Assembly: GCF_010993745.1 (NCBI RefSeq)
Contig: NZ_WOTN01000003.1
Span: 868,001 to 932,000, forward strand
Direction of reading: 5' to 3'
DNA length: 64,000 nucleotides
Origin: Fodinicola acaciae
Lineage (GTDB): Bacteria > Actinomycetota > Actinomycetes > Mycobacteriales > HKI-0501
Below, in pieces: positions 1 to 8,413 of the stretch. Position numbers and translations under genes: made by a program. The notes beneath the pieces are model-generated. The model saw only the letters and a list, made by a program, of their open reading frames with translations, did not search any database and had not been told where the DNA came from. Position 1 is the stretch's first letter. Each line of letters starts with the position of its first letter.

Positions 1-1081
1 GCGGCTGAACCGTCGGCGATGCTGACGGAATTGCCGGTACGGCCCGTTTTTCGCCTGGTGGCGCGGAAACCGGCAGCGCCGGAATGGCGAACAGGTCGGT
101 CTTGCTGGCCCGCTCGTCGGCGAAGCGGCGCAGCCAGTAGTCGCGGTTGTGCTCGTCGAGCCTGGTGTAGATGCCGGCGACCGTTGGCGTGTCGAAAAAC
201 TCGCGCGCCTTCATCGGATCGCCGGTGAAGGCGAGGCCACCGCCGGCGGCGACCACGACGACCTCGTCGCACACGTCGACGTCCGGCGGATGATGGCTGG
301 TCAACACGACCGTACAGCCGCTGTCGGCGATCCGCCGCAACGCGCGCATCACCTCGGCCGAGGTGGCCGGATCCAGGCCGGAGGTCGGCTCGTCGAGGAA
401 GAAGAAGCGTGGTTTGGCAAGCAACTCCACCGCGATGCTGGCGCGTTTGCGCTCACCACCGCTGAGCCGGCCGACGCGTACCTTCTCGCGTTCGGTCAAC
501 CGCAACACGGTCAGCACGTCGGCCACCGCGGCGTCGACGTCGGCGTCGGCCGGCAGCCGCAGCCGCGCCGCGTATCGCAGCACCCGGCCGAGCGGCAGCT
601 CGCGGTGGATGATGTCGTCCTGCGGCACGAAGCCGAGCGACCCCACGCCGCCGGCGCGGTGCACCGAGCCGGTGCTCGGCGTACGCAGGCCGGCCAGCGT
701 CTCCAGCAACACGGTCTTGCCGGCGCCGCTGGGACCGATGATGGCGACCAGGTGACCGGGCTCGACGGTCAGCGAGAGTGTCCGCAGGATCGTCTGGCGC
801 CCGCGTACGACCTGGCTGATCCGGTCGGCGGTGAGCCGGCCGGCGTCCGGGTCGACCGGCGGCTCGGCCGGCTCCACCGGCGACGGCGGCGGCAACTCGA
901 CGTCTGGCACGACCGGGATGACGACCGGCTGCGTCTGCTGGTCGGCGGCGTCGTCCACCGGTTGCGGAGGCGCCGGCCAGTGCGGCAGTCCGGCCGGATC
1001 CGCCGGCACCACCGGACGCACCACCGGCCCGGTTTCCGGCCGTTCCGGAGAGTCCGCCGGACCCGGCGGCGAAGAGCTCAT
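1..1081 (-). CDS. ABCG-type ABC transporter ATP-binding protein (C-terminus beyond window)
   Basis: The minus frame opens at ATG 1081 and runs open through base 1, so only the first 360 codons are present. After a proline-rich, low-complexity N-terminus of about 80 residues it shows a full ABC ATPase: Walker A GPSGAGKT, signature LSGGERKR, Walker B FFLDEPTSGLDP and the switch histidine in TSHHP. Insertion of KR after LSGGE and the TSGLDP spacing are typical of the ABCG/White family, in which ATPase and permease are often fused; the permease would lie outside this window. It would energise export at the membrane. The substrate cannot be read from the sequence. Confidence 0.85.
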   Translation of the reverse strand, partial: MSSSPPGPADSPERPETGPVVRPVVPADPAGLPHWPAPPQPVDDAADQQTQPVVIPVVPDVELPPPSPVEPAEPPVDPDAGRLTADRISQVVRGRQTILRTLSLTVEPGHLVAIIGPSGAGKTVLLETLAGLRTPSTGSVHRAGGVGSLGFVPQDDIIHRELPLGRVLRYAARLRLPADADVDAAVADVLTVLRLTEREKVRVGRLSGGERKRASIAVELLAKPRFFFLDEPTSGLDPATSAEVMRALRRIADSGCTVVLTSHHPPDVDVCDEVVVVAAGGGLAFTGDPMKAREFFDTPTVAGIYTRLDEHNRDYWLRRFADERASKTDLFAIPALPVSAPPGEKRAVPAIPSASPTVQP

Positions 1082-1163
1082 GGCGGCGAGACTACGGACA
1101 GAACGGTCACGTGTGGATCGGTTGTCCGGCCGGATGCGGACAGAATCTACGATCTTGAGCACC

Positions 1164-1775
1164 ATGCTGCTGTGGTACGTGAGCTACGGCTCGAATCTGA
1201 ATTCCGCGCGTTTCGGCTGCTATCTGTACGGCGGACGGCCGGACGGTGCGCGACGCGTCTATCCGGGCTGCCGCGACCGTACGCCGCCGGCGCGTACCGA
1301 GCCGGCGTGGCTGGCCGGTGCGGTGTACTTCGCCTGTGAGTCGCCGACCTGGACCGGCGGCATCGCCTTCCTGGACACGTCGGTGACGACCACCGCCGCG
1401 GCTCGCGCGTATCTGATCAGCGCCGGACAGTTCGCCGATGTGGTCGCGCAGGAGATGCGCCGCGAGCCGGACGGCGACCTCGACCTGACCGAGGTGCTGG
1501 ACACCGGGCGGCAGCGGTTGGGCGACGGCCGCTACGAGACCCTGGTGCAGGTCGGCGCGATGGCCGGTCATCCGATGCTGACGTTCACCGCGCCGTGGTC
1601 GATGTCCGATGTGGACGGTCGCAGGCCGGCGCCGGCGTACCTGCGGATGATCGGCCGCGGCCTGGTCGAGGCGCACGGCTGGGACGCCGGGAGGGCCGCC
1701 AGCTATCTGGTGGCGCTCAGCGGCGTACGCGGCGCGTGGACCGCCGAGGACATCGTTACCCTGCTGTCGCGCTGA
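1164..1775 (+). CDS. GGCT-like (gamma-glutamylcyclotransferase fold) protein
   Basis: A protein of 203 residues beginning MLLWYVSYGSNL. The YGSN motif at the very N-terminus is the phosphate-binding signature of the gamma-glutamylcyclotransferase-like fold. Related actinobacterial proteins of this length are often labelled hypothetical or, wrongly, histone deacetylase. I chose ATG 1164 because the fold starts directly there; the same frame is open upstream but covers the 5' part of the ABC gene region and has no homology-like content. The gene converges on typA, with a long palindrome between them. Enzymatic activity and substrate are unknown. Confidence 0.7.
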   Translation: MLLWYVSYGSNLNSARFGCYLYGGRPDGARRVYPGCRDRTPPARTEPAWLAGAVYFACESPTWTGGIAFLDTSVTTTAAARAYLISAGQFADVVAQEMRREPDGDLDLTEVLDTGRQRLGDGRYETLVQVGAMAGHPMLTFTAPWSMSDVDGRRPAPAYLRMIGRGLVEAHGWDAGRAASYLVALSGVRGAWTAEDIVTLLSR

Positions 1776-1776
1776 A

Positions 1777-1831
1777 AGTCCGCATGGCCACCATGCGTGC
1801 GTCGAACGCACGCATGGTGGCCATGCGGACT
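1777..1831. repeat. Nested palindrome, copy 1 (perfect 26-bp stem)
   Basis: Bases 1777-1802 and 1806-1831 are perfect inverted complements around a 3-base loop. The arm contains GCATGGCCACCATGCGTGCG, which itself holds a mini-dyad GCATGG-CCA-CCATGC, so the DNA can fold as one long hairpin or as two small ones. It lies between two convergent genes and includes the typA stop codon. It has no T-tract, so it may act as a bidirectional stop or as a protein-binding repeat. Eight related sites follow further right. Confidence 0.9.
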
Positions 1832-3677
1832 ATCGCGGCGGGCGGTTGCGGCGACTGCGCAGCTTTTCCCGGTCCTGCTGGGAAAGCACGACCTTGCGGA
1901 TGCGTACGGCGGCGGGCGTGACCTCGACGCACTCGTCCTCGCGGCAGAACTCCAGCGCCTGTTCCAGCGAAAGCACGCGGTGCGGGATCAGCGGCACCAG
2001 CACGTCACCGGAGGACTGCCGCATGTTGGTCAGCTTCTTTTCCTTGGTGGGGTTGACATCCATGTCGTCCTGGCGGGAGTTCTCCCCGACGATCATGCCT
2101 TCGTACACCTCGGTGCCGGGTCCGACGAACATCGTGCCGCGTTCCTGCAGGTTGGCCAGCGCGAAGCCGGTGGTCGGGCCGCGCCGGTCGGCGACCAGCG
2201 AGCCGGTCGGCCGGGTCCGCAGCTCACCGACCCACGGCTCGTAGCCGTCGAAGACGTGGTGCATCAGGCCGGTGCCGCGCGTCTCGGTGAGGAACTCGGT
2301 GCGGAAGCCGATCAGGCCACGCGCGGGCACCTTGTATTCCATCCGGATCCAGCCGGTGCCGTGGTTGATCATCTGCTCCAGCCGCGACTTGCGCAGCGCC
2401 ATCAGCTGGGTCAGCACGCCGAGGTATTCCTCCGGTGCGTCGATGGTCAGCCGCTCCACCGGCTCGTGCACGACGCCGTCGATCGTACGCGTGACGACCT
2501 GCGGTTTTCCGACCGTCAGCTCGAAACCCTCACGGCGCATGATCTCCACCAGGATGGCCAGCTGCAGCTCGCCGCGGCCCTGCACCTCCCAGGTGTCCGG
2601 CCGCTCGGTCTCCAGTACGCGCACCGACACGTTGCCGATCAGCTCCGCGTCGAGCCGGTTCTTGACCAGCCGCGCGGTGAGCTTGTCGCCGGACTGGCCG
2701 GCCAGCGGCGCCGAGTTCGTGCCGATCGTCATCGAGATCGACGGCTCGTCGACGGTGATCACCGGCAGCGGACGCGGGTCCTCCGGGTCGGCGATGGTCT
2801 CGCCGATGGTGATCTCCGGGATGCCGGCGATGGCGATCAGGTCACCGGGACCGGCGCTGTCCACCTGTACGCGGTCGAGCGCCTCGGTCATCAGCAGCTC
2901 GGTGATCTTGACCCGCTGCACCGACCCGTCCGTGCGGCACCAGGCGGCCTGCTGGCCCTTGCGGATGCTGCCGTTGTGGATGCGGCACAGCGCCAGGCGG
3001 CCCAGATACGGCGAGGAGTCGAGGTTGGTGACGTGCGCCTGCAGCGGCGCGTTGTCGTCGTACGCTGGCGGCGGCACGGTCTTCTTGATGACGTCGAAGA
3101 GCGGCTCGAGGTCGGGCGAGTCGGGGCTCTGGCCGTCGGCCGGCCGGTCGAGCGAGGCCTTGCCGGCCTTGGCGTGGCAGTAGACGATCGGGAAGTCGAT
3201 CTGCGACTCGTCCGCGTCCAGGTCCAGGAACAGCTCGTACGTCTCGTCGACGACCTCGGCGATCCGCGCGTCCGGCCGGTCGACCTTGTTGATCACCAGG
3301 ATCACCGGCAGCTTCTTGGCCAGCGTCTTGCGCAGCACGAACCGGGTCTGCGGCAGCGGGCCCTCGCTGGCGTCGACCAGCAGCAGCACGCCGTCGACCA
3401 TGGACAGCGCGCGCTCGACCTCACCGCCGAAGTCGGCGTGGCCAGGCGTGTCGACGATGTTGAGCGTCAGGTCGCCGTGTCTGACCGCGGTGTTCTTGGC
3501 CAGGATCGTGATGCCCTTTTCCCGCTCCAGGTCCATCGAGTCCATCACCCGGTCGTCGACCGCGGAGCCGGCGCGGAACGCGCCGGACTGCCAGAGCATC
3601 GCGTCGACCAGCGTCGTCTTGCCGTGGTCGACGTGCGCGATGATCGCGACATTGCGCAGGTCATCACGAGTTGGCAT
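1830..3677 (-). CDS. typA: Ribosome-associated translational GTPase TypA/BipA
   Basis: A full-length TypA of 615 residues. G1 is [10 protein letters not shown] close to the N-terminus, G3 is [16 protein letters not shown] and G4 is NKVDR, followed by the EF-G-like domains and the TypA C-terminal domain. TypA binds the 70S ribosome and aids assembly or translation under stress. ATG 3677 is preferred over the TTG 33 bases upstream because [20 protein letters not shown] fits the family start and AGGAACGAG lies just ahead. It is divergent from the first P450 gene and converges on the GGCT-like gene. Confidence 0.95.
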   Translation of the reverse strand: MPTRDDLRNVAIIAHVDHGKTTLVDAMLWQSGAFRAGSAVDDRVMDSMDLEREKGITILAKNTAVRHGDLTLNIVDTPGHADFGGEVERALSMVDGVLLLVDASEGPLPQTRFVLRKTLAKKLPVILVINKVDRPDARIAEVVDETYELFLDLDADESQIDFPIVYCHAKAGKASLDRPADGQSPDSPDLEPLFDVIKKTVPPPAYDDNAPLQAHVTNLDSSPYLGRLALCRIHNGSIRKGQQAAWCRTDGSVQRVKITELLMTEALDRVQVDSAGPGDLIAIAGIPEITIGETIADPEDPRPLPVITVDEPSISMTIGTNSAPLAGQSGDKLTARLVKNRLDAELIGNVSVRVLETERPDTWEVQGRGELQLAILVEIMRREGFELTVGKPQVVTRTIDGVVHEPVERLTIDAPEEYLGVLTQLMALRKSRLEQMINHGTGWIRMEYKVPARGLIGFRTEFLTETRGTGLMHHVFDGYEPWVGELRTRPTGSLVADRRGPTTGFALANLQERGTMFVGPGTEVYEGMIVGENSRQDDMDVNPTKEKKLTNMRQSSGDVLVPLIPHRVLSLEQALEFCREDECVEVTPAAVRIRKVVLSQQDREKLRSRRNRPPR

Positions 3678-3943
3678 GGGTTTTCTCGTTCCTGGTGGAG
3701 GGGACCGCAATGGATGATGGCCGGACTGAGTCTACGGATGGTGAACCAGCCGGATCGTCAGCGCGTCGACTGGCGACGCAATTCAGATCAATCATAGGAA
3801 CGGCGTACGCGGCCTCGACAGTGGTCACCGCCGTGGTGACCGGCGACACGTCACATGCGTACGGTTTTCGGTCGGTTCGTTGAGGTGCGTACGCCCGTCG
3901 GCATATCGTTACGACAATTAACGTATTCGAAAGGACACGGATA

Positions 3944-5143
3944 GTGACGACTGCCGAGAGCCTGCCCCAGCTGCCGTTCCAGCAGGACCACATCCTGCAG
4001 GTGCCGCCGGACTATCTCCGCCTGCTGCGCGACGAGCGGCCGATCACCCGGATCCGGTCGGCCGTCGGCGACGAGGTCTGGCTGGCCACCCGCTATGCGG
4101 ACGTACGCGCGCTGCTCGCCGACCCGCGGCTCGGCCGGTCGCATCCGGAGCCGGAGAATGCGCCGCGGTTCACCGGCTCGGTGTTTCTCGGCGGCCCGGA
4201 AGGCAGCTATGACACCGAAAAACAGGAGCACACGCGGTTGCGCAGAGTGCTGACGCCGTCGTTTTCGGCGCGCCGGATGACCGCGTTGCGACCACGCGTA
4301 CGCGGCCTCGCCAACGAGCTGCTGGACCAGATCGAGGCCGAGGGACCACCGGCCGACCTGCACGAGCGGCTGGCCTTCACGTTGCCGGTGCTGGTGATCT
4401 GCGAGCTGCTCGGCGTGCCGGCCGGCGAGCGCGCGCGGTTTCGTACCTGGTCGACGAAAATGGCCAGCCTCACCGACGTGAACCTGGCCGTCGAGGCGTA
4501 CGTGGAGTTCGCCGCGTACATGCGCCAACTGGTCGAGGTCAAGCGCGCGGAGCCGGCCGAGGACGTGATCAGCGACCTGATCGCCGCCGACGAGCAGTGG
4601 CATTTCGGCATCGACGAGATCACCCGCCTGTCGGTCGCGCTGCTGTTCGCCGGCCACGAGACGACGATGACGCGGATCGATCTGGGCACGGTGCTGCTGC
4701 TGAGCAACCCCGACCAGATGGCGGCGCTGCGCGCGGACGAGTCGCTGGTGCGGGGTGCCGTCGAGGAGATCCTGCGGATGACGATGGGTGGCCAGACCGG
4801 CGTACCGCGCTATGCGCACGAGGACATCGAGATCGGCGGCGTGACGATCAGGGCCGGCGACGGCGTCGTCCTCAACACCGACGTGTCCAGCCGCGACGAG
4901 CGCGTCTTCGCCGAGCCGGACCGCTTCGACATCACCCGCGCGGCCGGCACCCCGCACCTGGCCTTCGGCCACGGCGCACATTTCTGCATCGGCGCCAGTC
5001 TGGCGCGTATCGAGCTGCAGGAGGTTTTTTCGTTGCTGTTGCGGCGATTCCCGTCGCTGCGGCTGGCCGTACCGGTGAGTGAGCTGCGGCCGCGGACCGG
5101 GACGATCACCGCCGGTTTGCGGGAGCTTCCGGTTGCCTGGTAG
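3944..5143 (+). CDS. Cytochrome P450 (first of three tandem paralogs)
   Basis: A soluble bacterial class I P450 of 399 residues. The I-helix motif AGHETT is at 236-241, ExxR (EILR) at 275-278, and the heme-binding loop FGHGAHFCIG at 341-350 with the thiolate ligand Cys348. It should oxidise a small organic substrate with electrons from ferredoxin and ferredoxin reductase, neither of which is encoded nearby. The GTG start follows AAGGACA. The next P450 genes, 0.9 and 2.1 kb downstream, are close paralogs in all motifs, which implies tandem duplication. The substrate is unknown; the CYP105/CYP107-like layout suggests secondary metabolism or xenobiotic oxidation. Confidence 0.92.
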   Translation: MTTAESLPQLPFQQDHILQVPPDYLRLLRDERPITRIRSAVGDEVWLATRYADVRALLADPRLGRSHPEPENAPRFTGSVFLGGPEGSYDTEKQEHTRLRRVLTPSFSARRMTALRPRVRGLANELLDQIEAEGPPADLHERLAFTLPVLVICELLGVPAGERARFRTWSTKMASLTDVNLAVEAYVEFAAYMRQLVEVKRAEPAEDVISDLIAADEQWHFGIDEITRLSVALLFAGHETTMTRIDLGTVLLLSNPDQMAALRADESLVRGAVEEILRMTMGGQTGVPRYAHEDIEIGGVTIRAGDGVVLNTDVSSRDERVFAEPDRFDITRAAGTPHLAFGHGAHFCIGASLARIELQEVFSLLLRRFPSLRLAVPVSELRPRTGTITAGLRELPVAW

Positions 5144-5152
5144 CCATGCTTC

Positions 5153-5446
5153 ATGGCATTGCTCAGTGACCCGGAACTCACCACGGCACTGGCCGGACTC
5201 ACCGGCTGGGAAGGCGACGGCTCGGCGATCCGGCGGACGGTGGAGGCGGCCGACTTCCCGACCGCCATCCGGATCGTCGACGCCGTCGCGGAGGCGGCCG
5301 AGGCGGCCGACCACCACCCCGACATCGACATCCGCTGGCGCACGCTGCACTTCACCCTCTCGACCCACTCCGAGGGCGGCGTCACCACCAAGGACGTGGC
5401 CCTCGCCGGCACCATCAACGAGATCGCCGGCCGCCACGCCCGCTAA
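5153..5446 (+). CDS. Pterin-4a-carbinolamine dehydratase (PCD/DCoH family)
   Basis: A 97-residue protein, the usual length of the family. The signature HHP (54-56), Trp62, the TH pair (71-72) and Asp81 match the PCD active-site pattern. The family dehydrates 4a-hydroxytetrahydropterin, made by aromatic amino acid hydroxylases, or acts in molybdopterin metabolism. It starts 9 bases after the first P450 and is probably co-transcribed with it, but no pterin-dependent hydroxylase is visible in the window. Confidence 0.88.
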   Translation: MALLSDPELTTALAGLTGWEGDGSAIRRTVEAADFPTAIRIVDAVAEAAEAADHHPDIDIRWRTLHFTLSTHSEGGVTTKDVALAGTINEIAGRHAR

Positions 5447-5597
5447 ATAGGTGCTACAGCGCGAAACTGTCGTACCTGTATGAGTAGATGTCCCCCTCCC
5501 TAACGGGGTGGGGGGTGGGTCTGAGAGGTTGCAAGCAATTGCGAAAAAATTGCCTCGTCAGCCACGAGTCAGGGCACACGTCACCGCGAAGTTGCCG

Positions 5598-5752
5598 CTG
5601 TAGCGCTAAATGCCCGTCTTGTCGGTTTGAGTGATGGTCGCAAGGCCCCCTTGCCTGCATCCAGCGCACGCAAGGAGGCCTTGCTTGCATCGGGAGTGTT
5701 ACCAATGTGACTCCTGTGGCTGACGACTCAGGTGAGGCGGCCACGGGGTGCT
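5598..5752 (-). repeat. Composite repeat A, partial copy inside element B
   Basis: The sequence from GTAGCGCTAAATGCCCG through the palindromic core to TGGCTGAC...GGTGAGGCGGCC aligns by eye with the minus-strand reading of the repeat at 13428-13950 and with 26330-26874. Only the core third of the repeat is present. No ORF is conserved between copies. Confidence 0.6.
5640..5684. repeat. Nested palindrome, variant copy with covarying arms
   Basis: Two mini-dyads, GCAAGG-CCC-CCTTGC and GCAAGG-AGG-CCTTGC, stand where the other copies have GCATGG-N3-CCATGC. Both sides of each mini-stem changed together (AT to AA, AT to TT), so pairing is kept while the sequence differs. This suggests that the fold, not just the sequence, is conserved. 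Confidence 0.7.
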
Positions 5753-5791
5753 GCGCGGCGCCGACGCGCCGTACGATCAAGATCAACTTCT

Positions 5792-5805
5792 AACTTACGT
5801 AAGTT
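5792..5805. promoter_or_regulatory. Perfect 14-bp palindrome upstream of second P450
   Basis: AACTTACGTAAGTT is an exact palindrome about 195 bases before the second P450 start and inside element B. TTACGTAA-type dyads are common TetR/MarR-family operators. No adjacent regulator gene identifies the protein that would bind it. The site is absent from the other copy of element B. Confidence 0.4.
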
Positions 5806-5999
5806 TCCAACGCGAACCCGCCCCCCACCCGATCTGGGTGGGGGCCAAAATTGCCACAGGGGTACGACAGTTTCGCGCCGTAGCGGGTAACTGGGGGCCC
5901 AAAAGTGCATTGAGCGCAGATCCACCCAGGAGTTGATGAAGACGGACGGTTGCCGGCCTAACGTGGGATCGTCGTCAACCTGGGAAGGACGCCACTTCG

Positions 6000-7205
6000 G
6001 TGACTACGACTGAACCGCTTCCGCAGCTTCCGTTCACACCTGGCGCGACCGTACTCGACGTGCCGCCGGCATATCGGCAGTTGCTTGCCGACCGCAGGAT
6101 CACCAAGGTCCGTACGACGTTGGGCGACGTCGCCTGGATCGCCACGCGCTACGACGACGTCAAGGCGCTGTTCGCCGACCCGCGGCTGGGCCGGTCGCAT
6201 CCGGAGCCGGAGAAGGCGGCCAAGATCTCCGCGTCGGCGGTGCTCGGCGGCGCGTCCGGCGACTACGAGACCGAGCAGCGCGACCACACCAGGATGCGCC
6301 GGCTGCTCACCCCGGCCTTCTCCGCGCGCCGCATGAACGGCCTGCGGCCGCGGGTCAAAGGCCTGGTCAGCGACCTGCTGGAGCGGATGGCCGCGGCCGG
6401 CCCGCCGGCCAACCTGCACGAGAGCCTGAGCTTCCCGCTGCCGGTGCTGGTGATCTGCGAGCTGCTCGGCGTGCCGTACGAGGACCGCGAGCGGTTCCGC
6501 AAGTGGTCCGGCGAGGTGTCCAACCTGCTCGACGAGCAGCTGGCGCAGGCCGCGCTGGCCGAGTTCTACGGCTACATGGTCGAGCTGATCGGCCGCAAGC
6601 GCGACGACCTCGGCGAGGACGTGATCAGCGACCTGATCCGCGCCGAGGACGAGTGGCAGGTCGGTGTCGAGGAGACCGCGGCGCTCAGCGTCGGCCTGCT
6701 CTTCGCCGGCCACGAGACGACGATGACCCGCATCGACATGGGTACGACGCTGCTGCTCAGCAACCCCGACCAGGCCGCGCGGCTGCGCTCGGACGCGAGC
6801 CTGCTGCCGACCGCGGTCGAGGAGATCCTCCGGCTCAGCGGTGCCGGTGGTGGCGGTGGCGGCATCCCGCGGTACGCGCACGCCGACATCGAGATCGGCG
6901 GCATCACGATCAAGGCCGGCGAGGCCGTGCTGCTGCCACCCGGCGTCGCCAACCACGACGAGTCGGCCTTCGACGACCCGGACACCTTCGACATCACCCG
7001 CAAAGGTGGTACGCCGCACCTGGCCTTCGGCCACGGCGCGCACTTCTGCATCGGCGCCAGCCTGGCGCGCATCGAGCTGCAGGAGGTCTTCGCCCAGCTG
7101 CTGACGCGCTTCCCGTCGCTGCGGCTGGCGGTGCCGGTGGAGGAGCTGCAGCTGCGTACGAACACGCTCACCGGCGGCCTGCAGGCACTGCCGGTCACCT
7201 GGTGA
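6000..7205 (+). CDS. Cytochrome P450 (second of three tandem paralogs)
   Basis: A 401-residue P450 with the AGHETT I-helix motif, EILR, and the FGHGAHFCIG heme loop, all nearly identical to the upstream paralog. It differs by an inserted run of glycines (SGAGGGGGGIPRYAH) before the beta-sheet that follows the K-helix, a position near the substrate channel. The GTG start follows GGGAAGGA. It ends 4 bases before the third P450, so the two are almost surely one transcript. Redox partners and substrate are unknown. Confidence 0.92.
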   Translation: MTTTEPLPQLPFTPGATVLDVPPAYRQLLADRRITKVRTTLGDVAWIATRYDDVKALFADPRLGRSHPEPEKAAKISASAVLGGASGDYETEQRDHTRMRRLLTPAFSARRMNGLRPRVKGLVSDLLERMAAAGPPANLHESLSFPLPVLVICELLGVPYEDRERFRKWSGEVSNLLDEQLAQAALAEFYGYMVELIGRKRDDLGEDVISDLIRAEDEWQVGVEETAALSVGLLFAGHETTMTRIDMGTTLLLSNPDQAARLRSDASLLPTAVEEILRLSGAGGGGGGIPRYAHADIEIGGITIKAGEAVLLPPGVANHDESAFDDPDTFDITRKGGTPHLAFGHGAHFCIGASLARIELQEVFAQLLTRFPSLRLAVPVEELQLRTNTLTGGLQALPVTW

Positions 7206-7209
7206 GCCG

Positions 7210-8406
7210 ATGACCACCACACAGGATCTCCCCAAGCTGCCGTTCCCACCGGCCGACACCGTCCTGCGGATCCCGCCGCGCTTTCGCCAGCTGCTCGCCG
7301 ACCGCGCGATCACCAAGGTGCGCACGTACGCCGGCGACGTCGCCTGGATGCCGACCCGCTACGACGACGTGAAGGCGCTCTTCGACGACCCGCGGCTCGG
7401 ACGCGCGCACCGCGAGCCGGATAAGGCGGCGCGGATGAACGAGTCGCAGGTGCTCGGCCGGCCGTCCGGCGACTTCGACGGTGAGGAGCGCAACCACACC
7501 GCGATGCGCCGGCTGCTCACGCCGGCGTTCTCGGCGCGGCGGATGAACGCGCTGCGGCCGCGGATCGGCGGCATCATCACCGACCTGCTCGACCGGATGG
7601 CGGCCGACGGTCCATCGGCCGACCTGCATCGGCATCTGTCCTTTCCGTTGCCGGCGCTGGTGATCTGCGAGCTGCTCGGCGTGCCGTACGAGGACCGCGA
7701 GCGCTTCCGCACCTGGTCCACGGACATGGCCAACATGGTCGACGGTGACCTGGCGGAGGCCGCGTCGGCGGAGTTCACCGCCTACATGACGGCGCTGGCC
7801 GACCGTAAGCGCTCCGAGCCGGCCGACGACGTGATCAGCGACCTGGTCGCCGCCGACAGCCTGAGCCCCCAGCTCGTCGCGCGGCTCGGTGTCGGACTGC
7901 TCTTCGCCGGTCACGAGACGACGATGACGCGGATCGACATGGGCACGGTCTTCCTGCTCAGCAACCCGGAGCAGGCGGCCGCGCTGCGCGAGGATCCGGC
8001 CCTGTTGCCCGGCGCGGTCGAGGAGATCCTGCGCTTCACCTCGACCGAGAGCAACGGCGGAGTGCTGTCGCGCTACGCACGCGAGGACATCGAGCTCGGC
8101 GACGTGACGATCGCGGCCGGCGACCTCGTCCTCATCCCGGCCGGCATCGCCAACCGCGACGCGGCCGCCTTCGACGACCCGGACACCTTCGACATCCGGC
8201 GGCGCTCGAGCGTGCCGCACCTGTCCTTCGGCCACGGCCCGCACTTCTGCATCGGCGCGAGCCTCGCGCGTATCGAGCTGCAGGAGGTCTTCTCGGTGCT
8301 GCTGACCCGCTTTCCGACGCTGCGCCTGGCCGTGCCGGTCGAGGAGCTGCGGCTGCGTACGGCCACCGTCACCGGCGGCCTCGCCGCCCTGCCCATCACC
8401 TGGTGA
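7210..8406 (+). CDS. Cytochrome P450 (third of three tandem paralogs)
   Basis: A 398-residue P450 with AGHETT in the I-helix, EILR, and heme loop FGHGPHFCIG (Pro instead of the Ala of its two neighbours). It has TSTESNGG where the second paralog has the glycine run, so this loop varies most among the three copies. The ATG start lies 4 bases after the preceding stop, indicating translational coupling. It converges on the membrane partner of the ECF sigma factor. Substrate unknown. Confidence 0.92.
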   Translation: MTTTQDLPKLPFPPADTVLRIPPRFRQLLADRAITKVRTYAGDVAWMPTRYDDVKALFDDPRLGRAHREPDKAARMNESQVLGRPSGDFDGEERNHTAMRRLLTPAFSARRMNALRPRIGGIITDLLDRMAADGPSADLHRHLSFPLPALVICELLGVPYEDRERFRTWSTDMANMVDGDLAEAASAEFTAYMTALADRKRSEPADDVISDLVAADSLSPQLVARLGVGLLFAGHETTMTRIDMGTVFLLSNPEQAAALREDPALLPGAVEEILRFTSTESNGGVLSRYAREDIELGDVTIAAGDLVLIPAGIANRDAAAFDDPDTFDIRRRSSVPHLSFGHGPHFCIGASLARIELQEVFSVLLTRFPTLRLAVPVEELRLRTATVTGGLAALPITW

Positions 8407-8413
8407 CTCGCGT

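Larger units (their letters stand above)
5453..5884. mobile_element. MITE-like element B, long copy, with inverted termini
   Basis: The ends 5453-5476 and 5861-5884 are inverted complements over 24 bases with one mismatch; the core is GCGAAACTGTCGTACC. No transposase is encoded. The ends and sub-terminal GT-rich blocks match a second copy at 13980-14149, while the interior differs and includes a piece of repeat family A. This is what a non-autonomous element with an internal insertion would look like. It separates the first P450/PCD unit from the second P450. No target duplication was obvious by eye. Confidence 0.6.

Noticed and set aside
1777-1831. Ordinary Rho-independent terminator as the full explanation of the palindromes
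   Set aside because: The stems are long and perfect, but there is no T-tract, and one copy lies between divergent promoters, so a terminator role alone does not fit the family.
1797-3797. Long plus-strand ORF antisense to typA
   Set aside because: A shadow frame of a GC-rich gene; the opposite strand encodes full-length TypA with all GTPase motifs.
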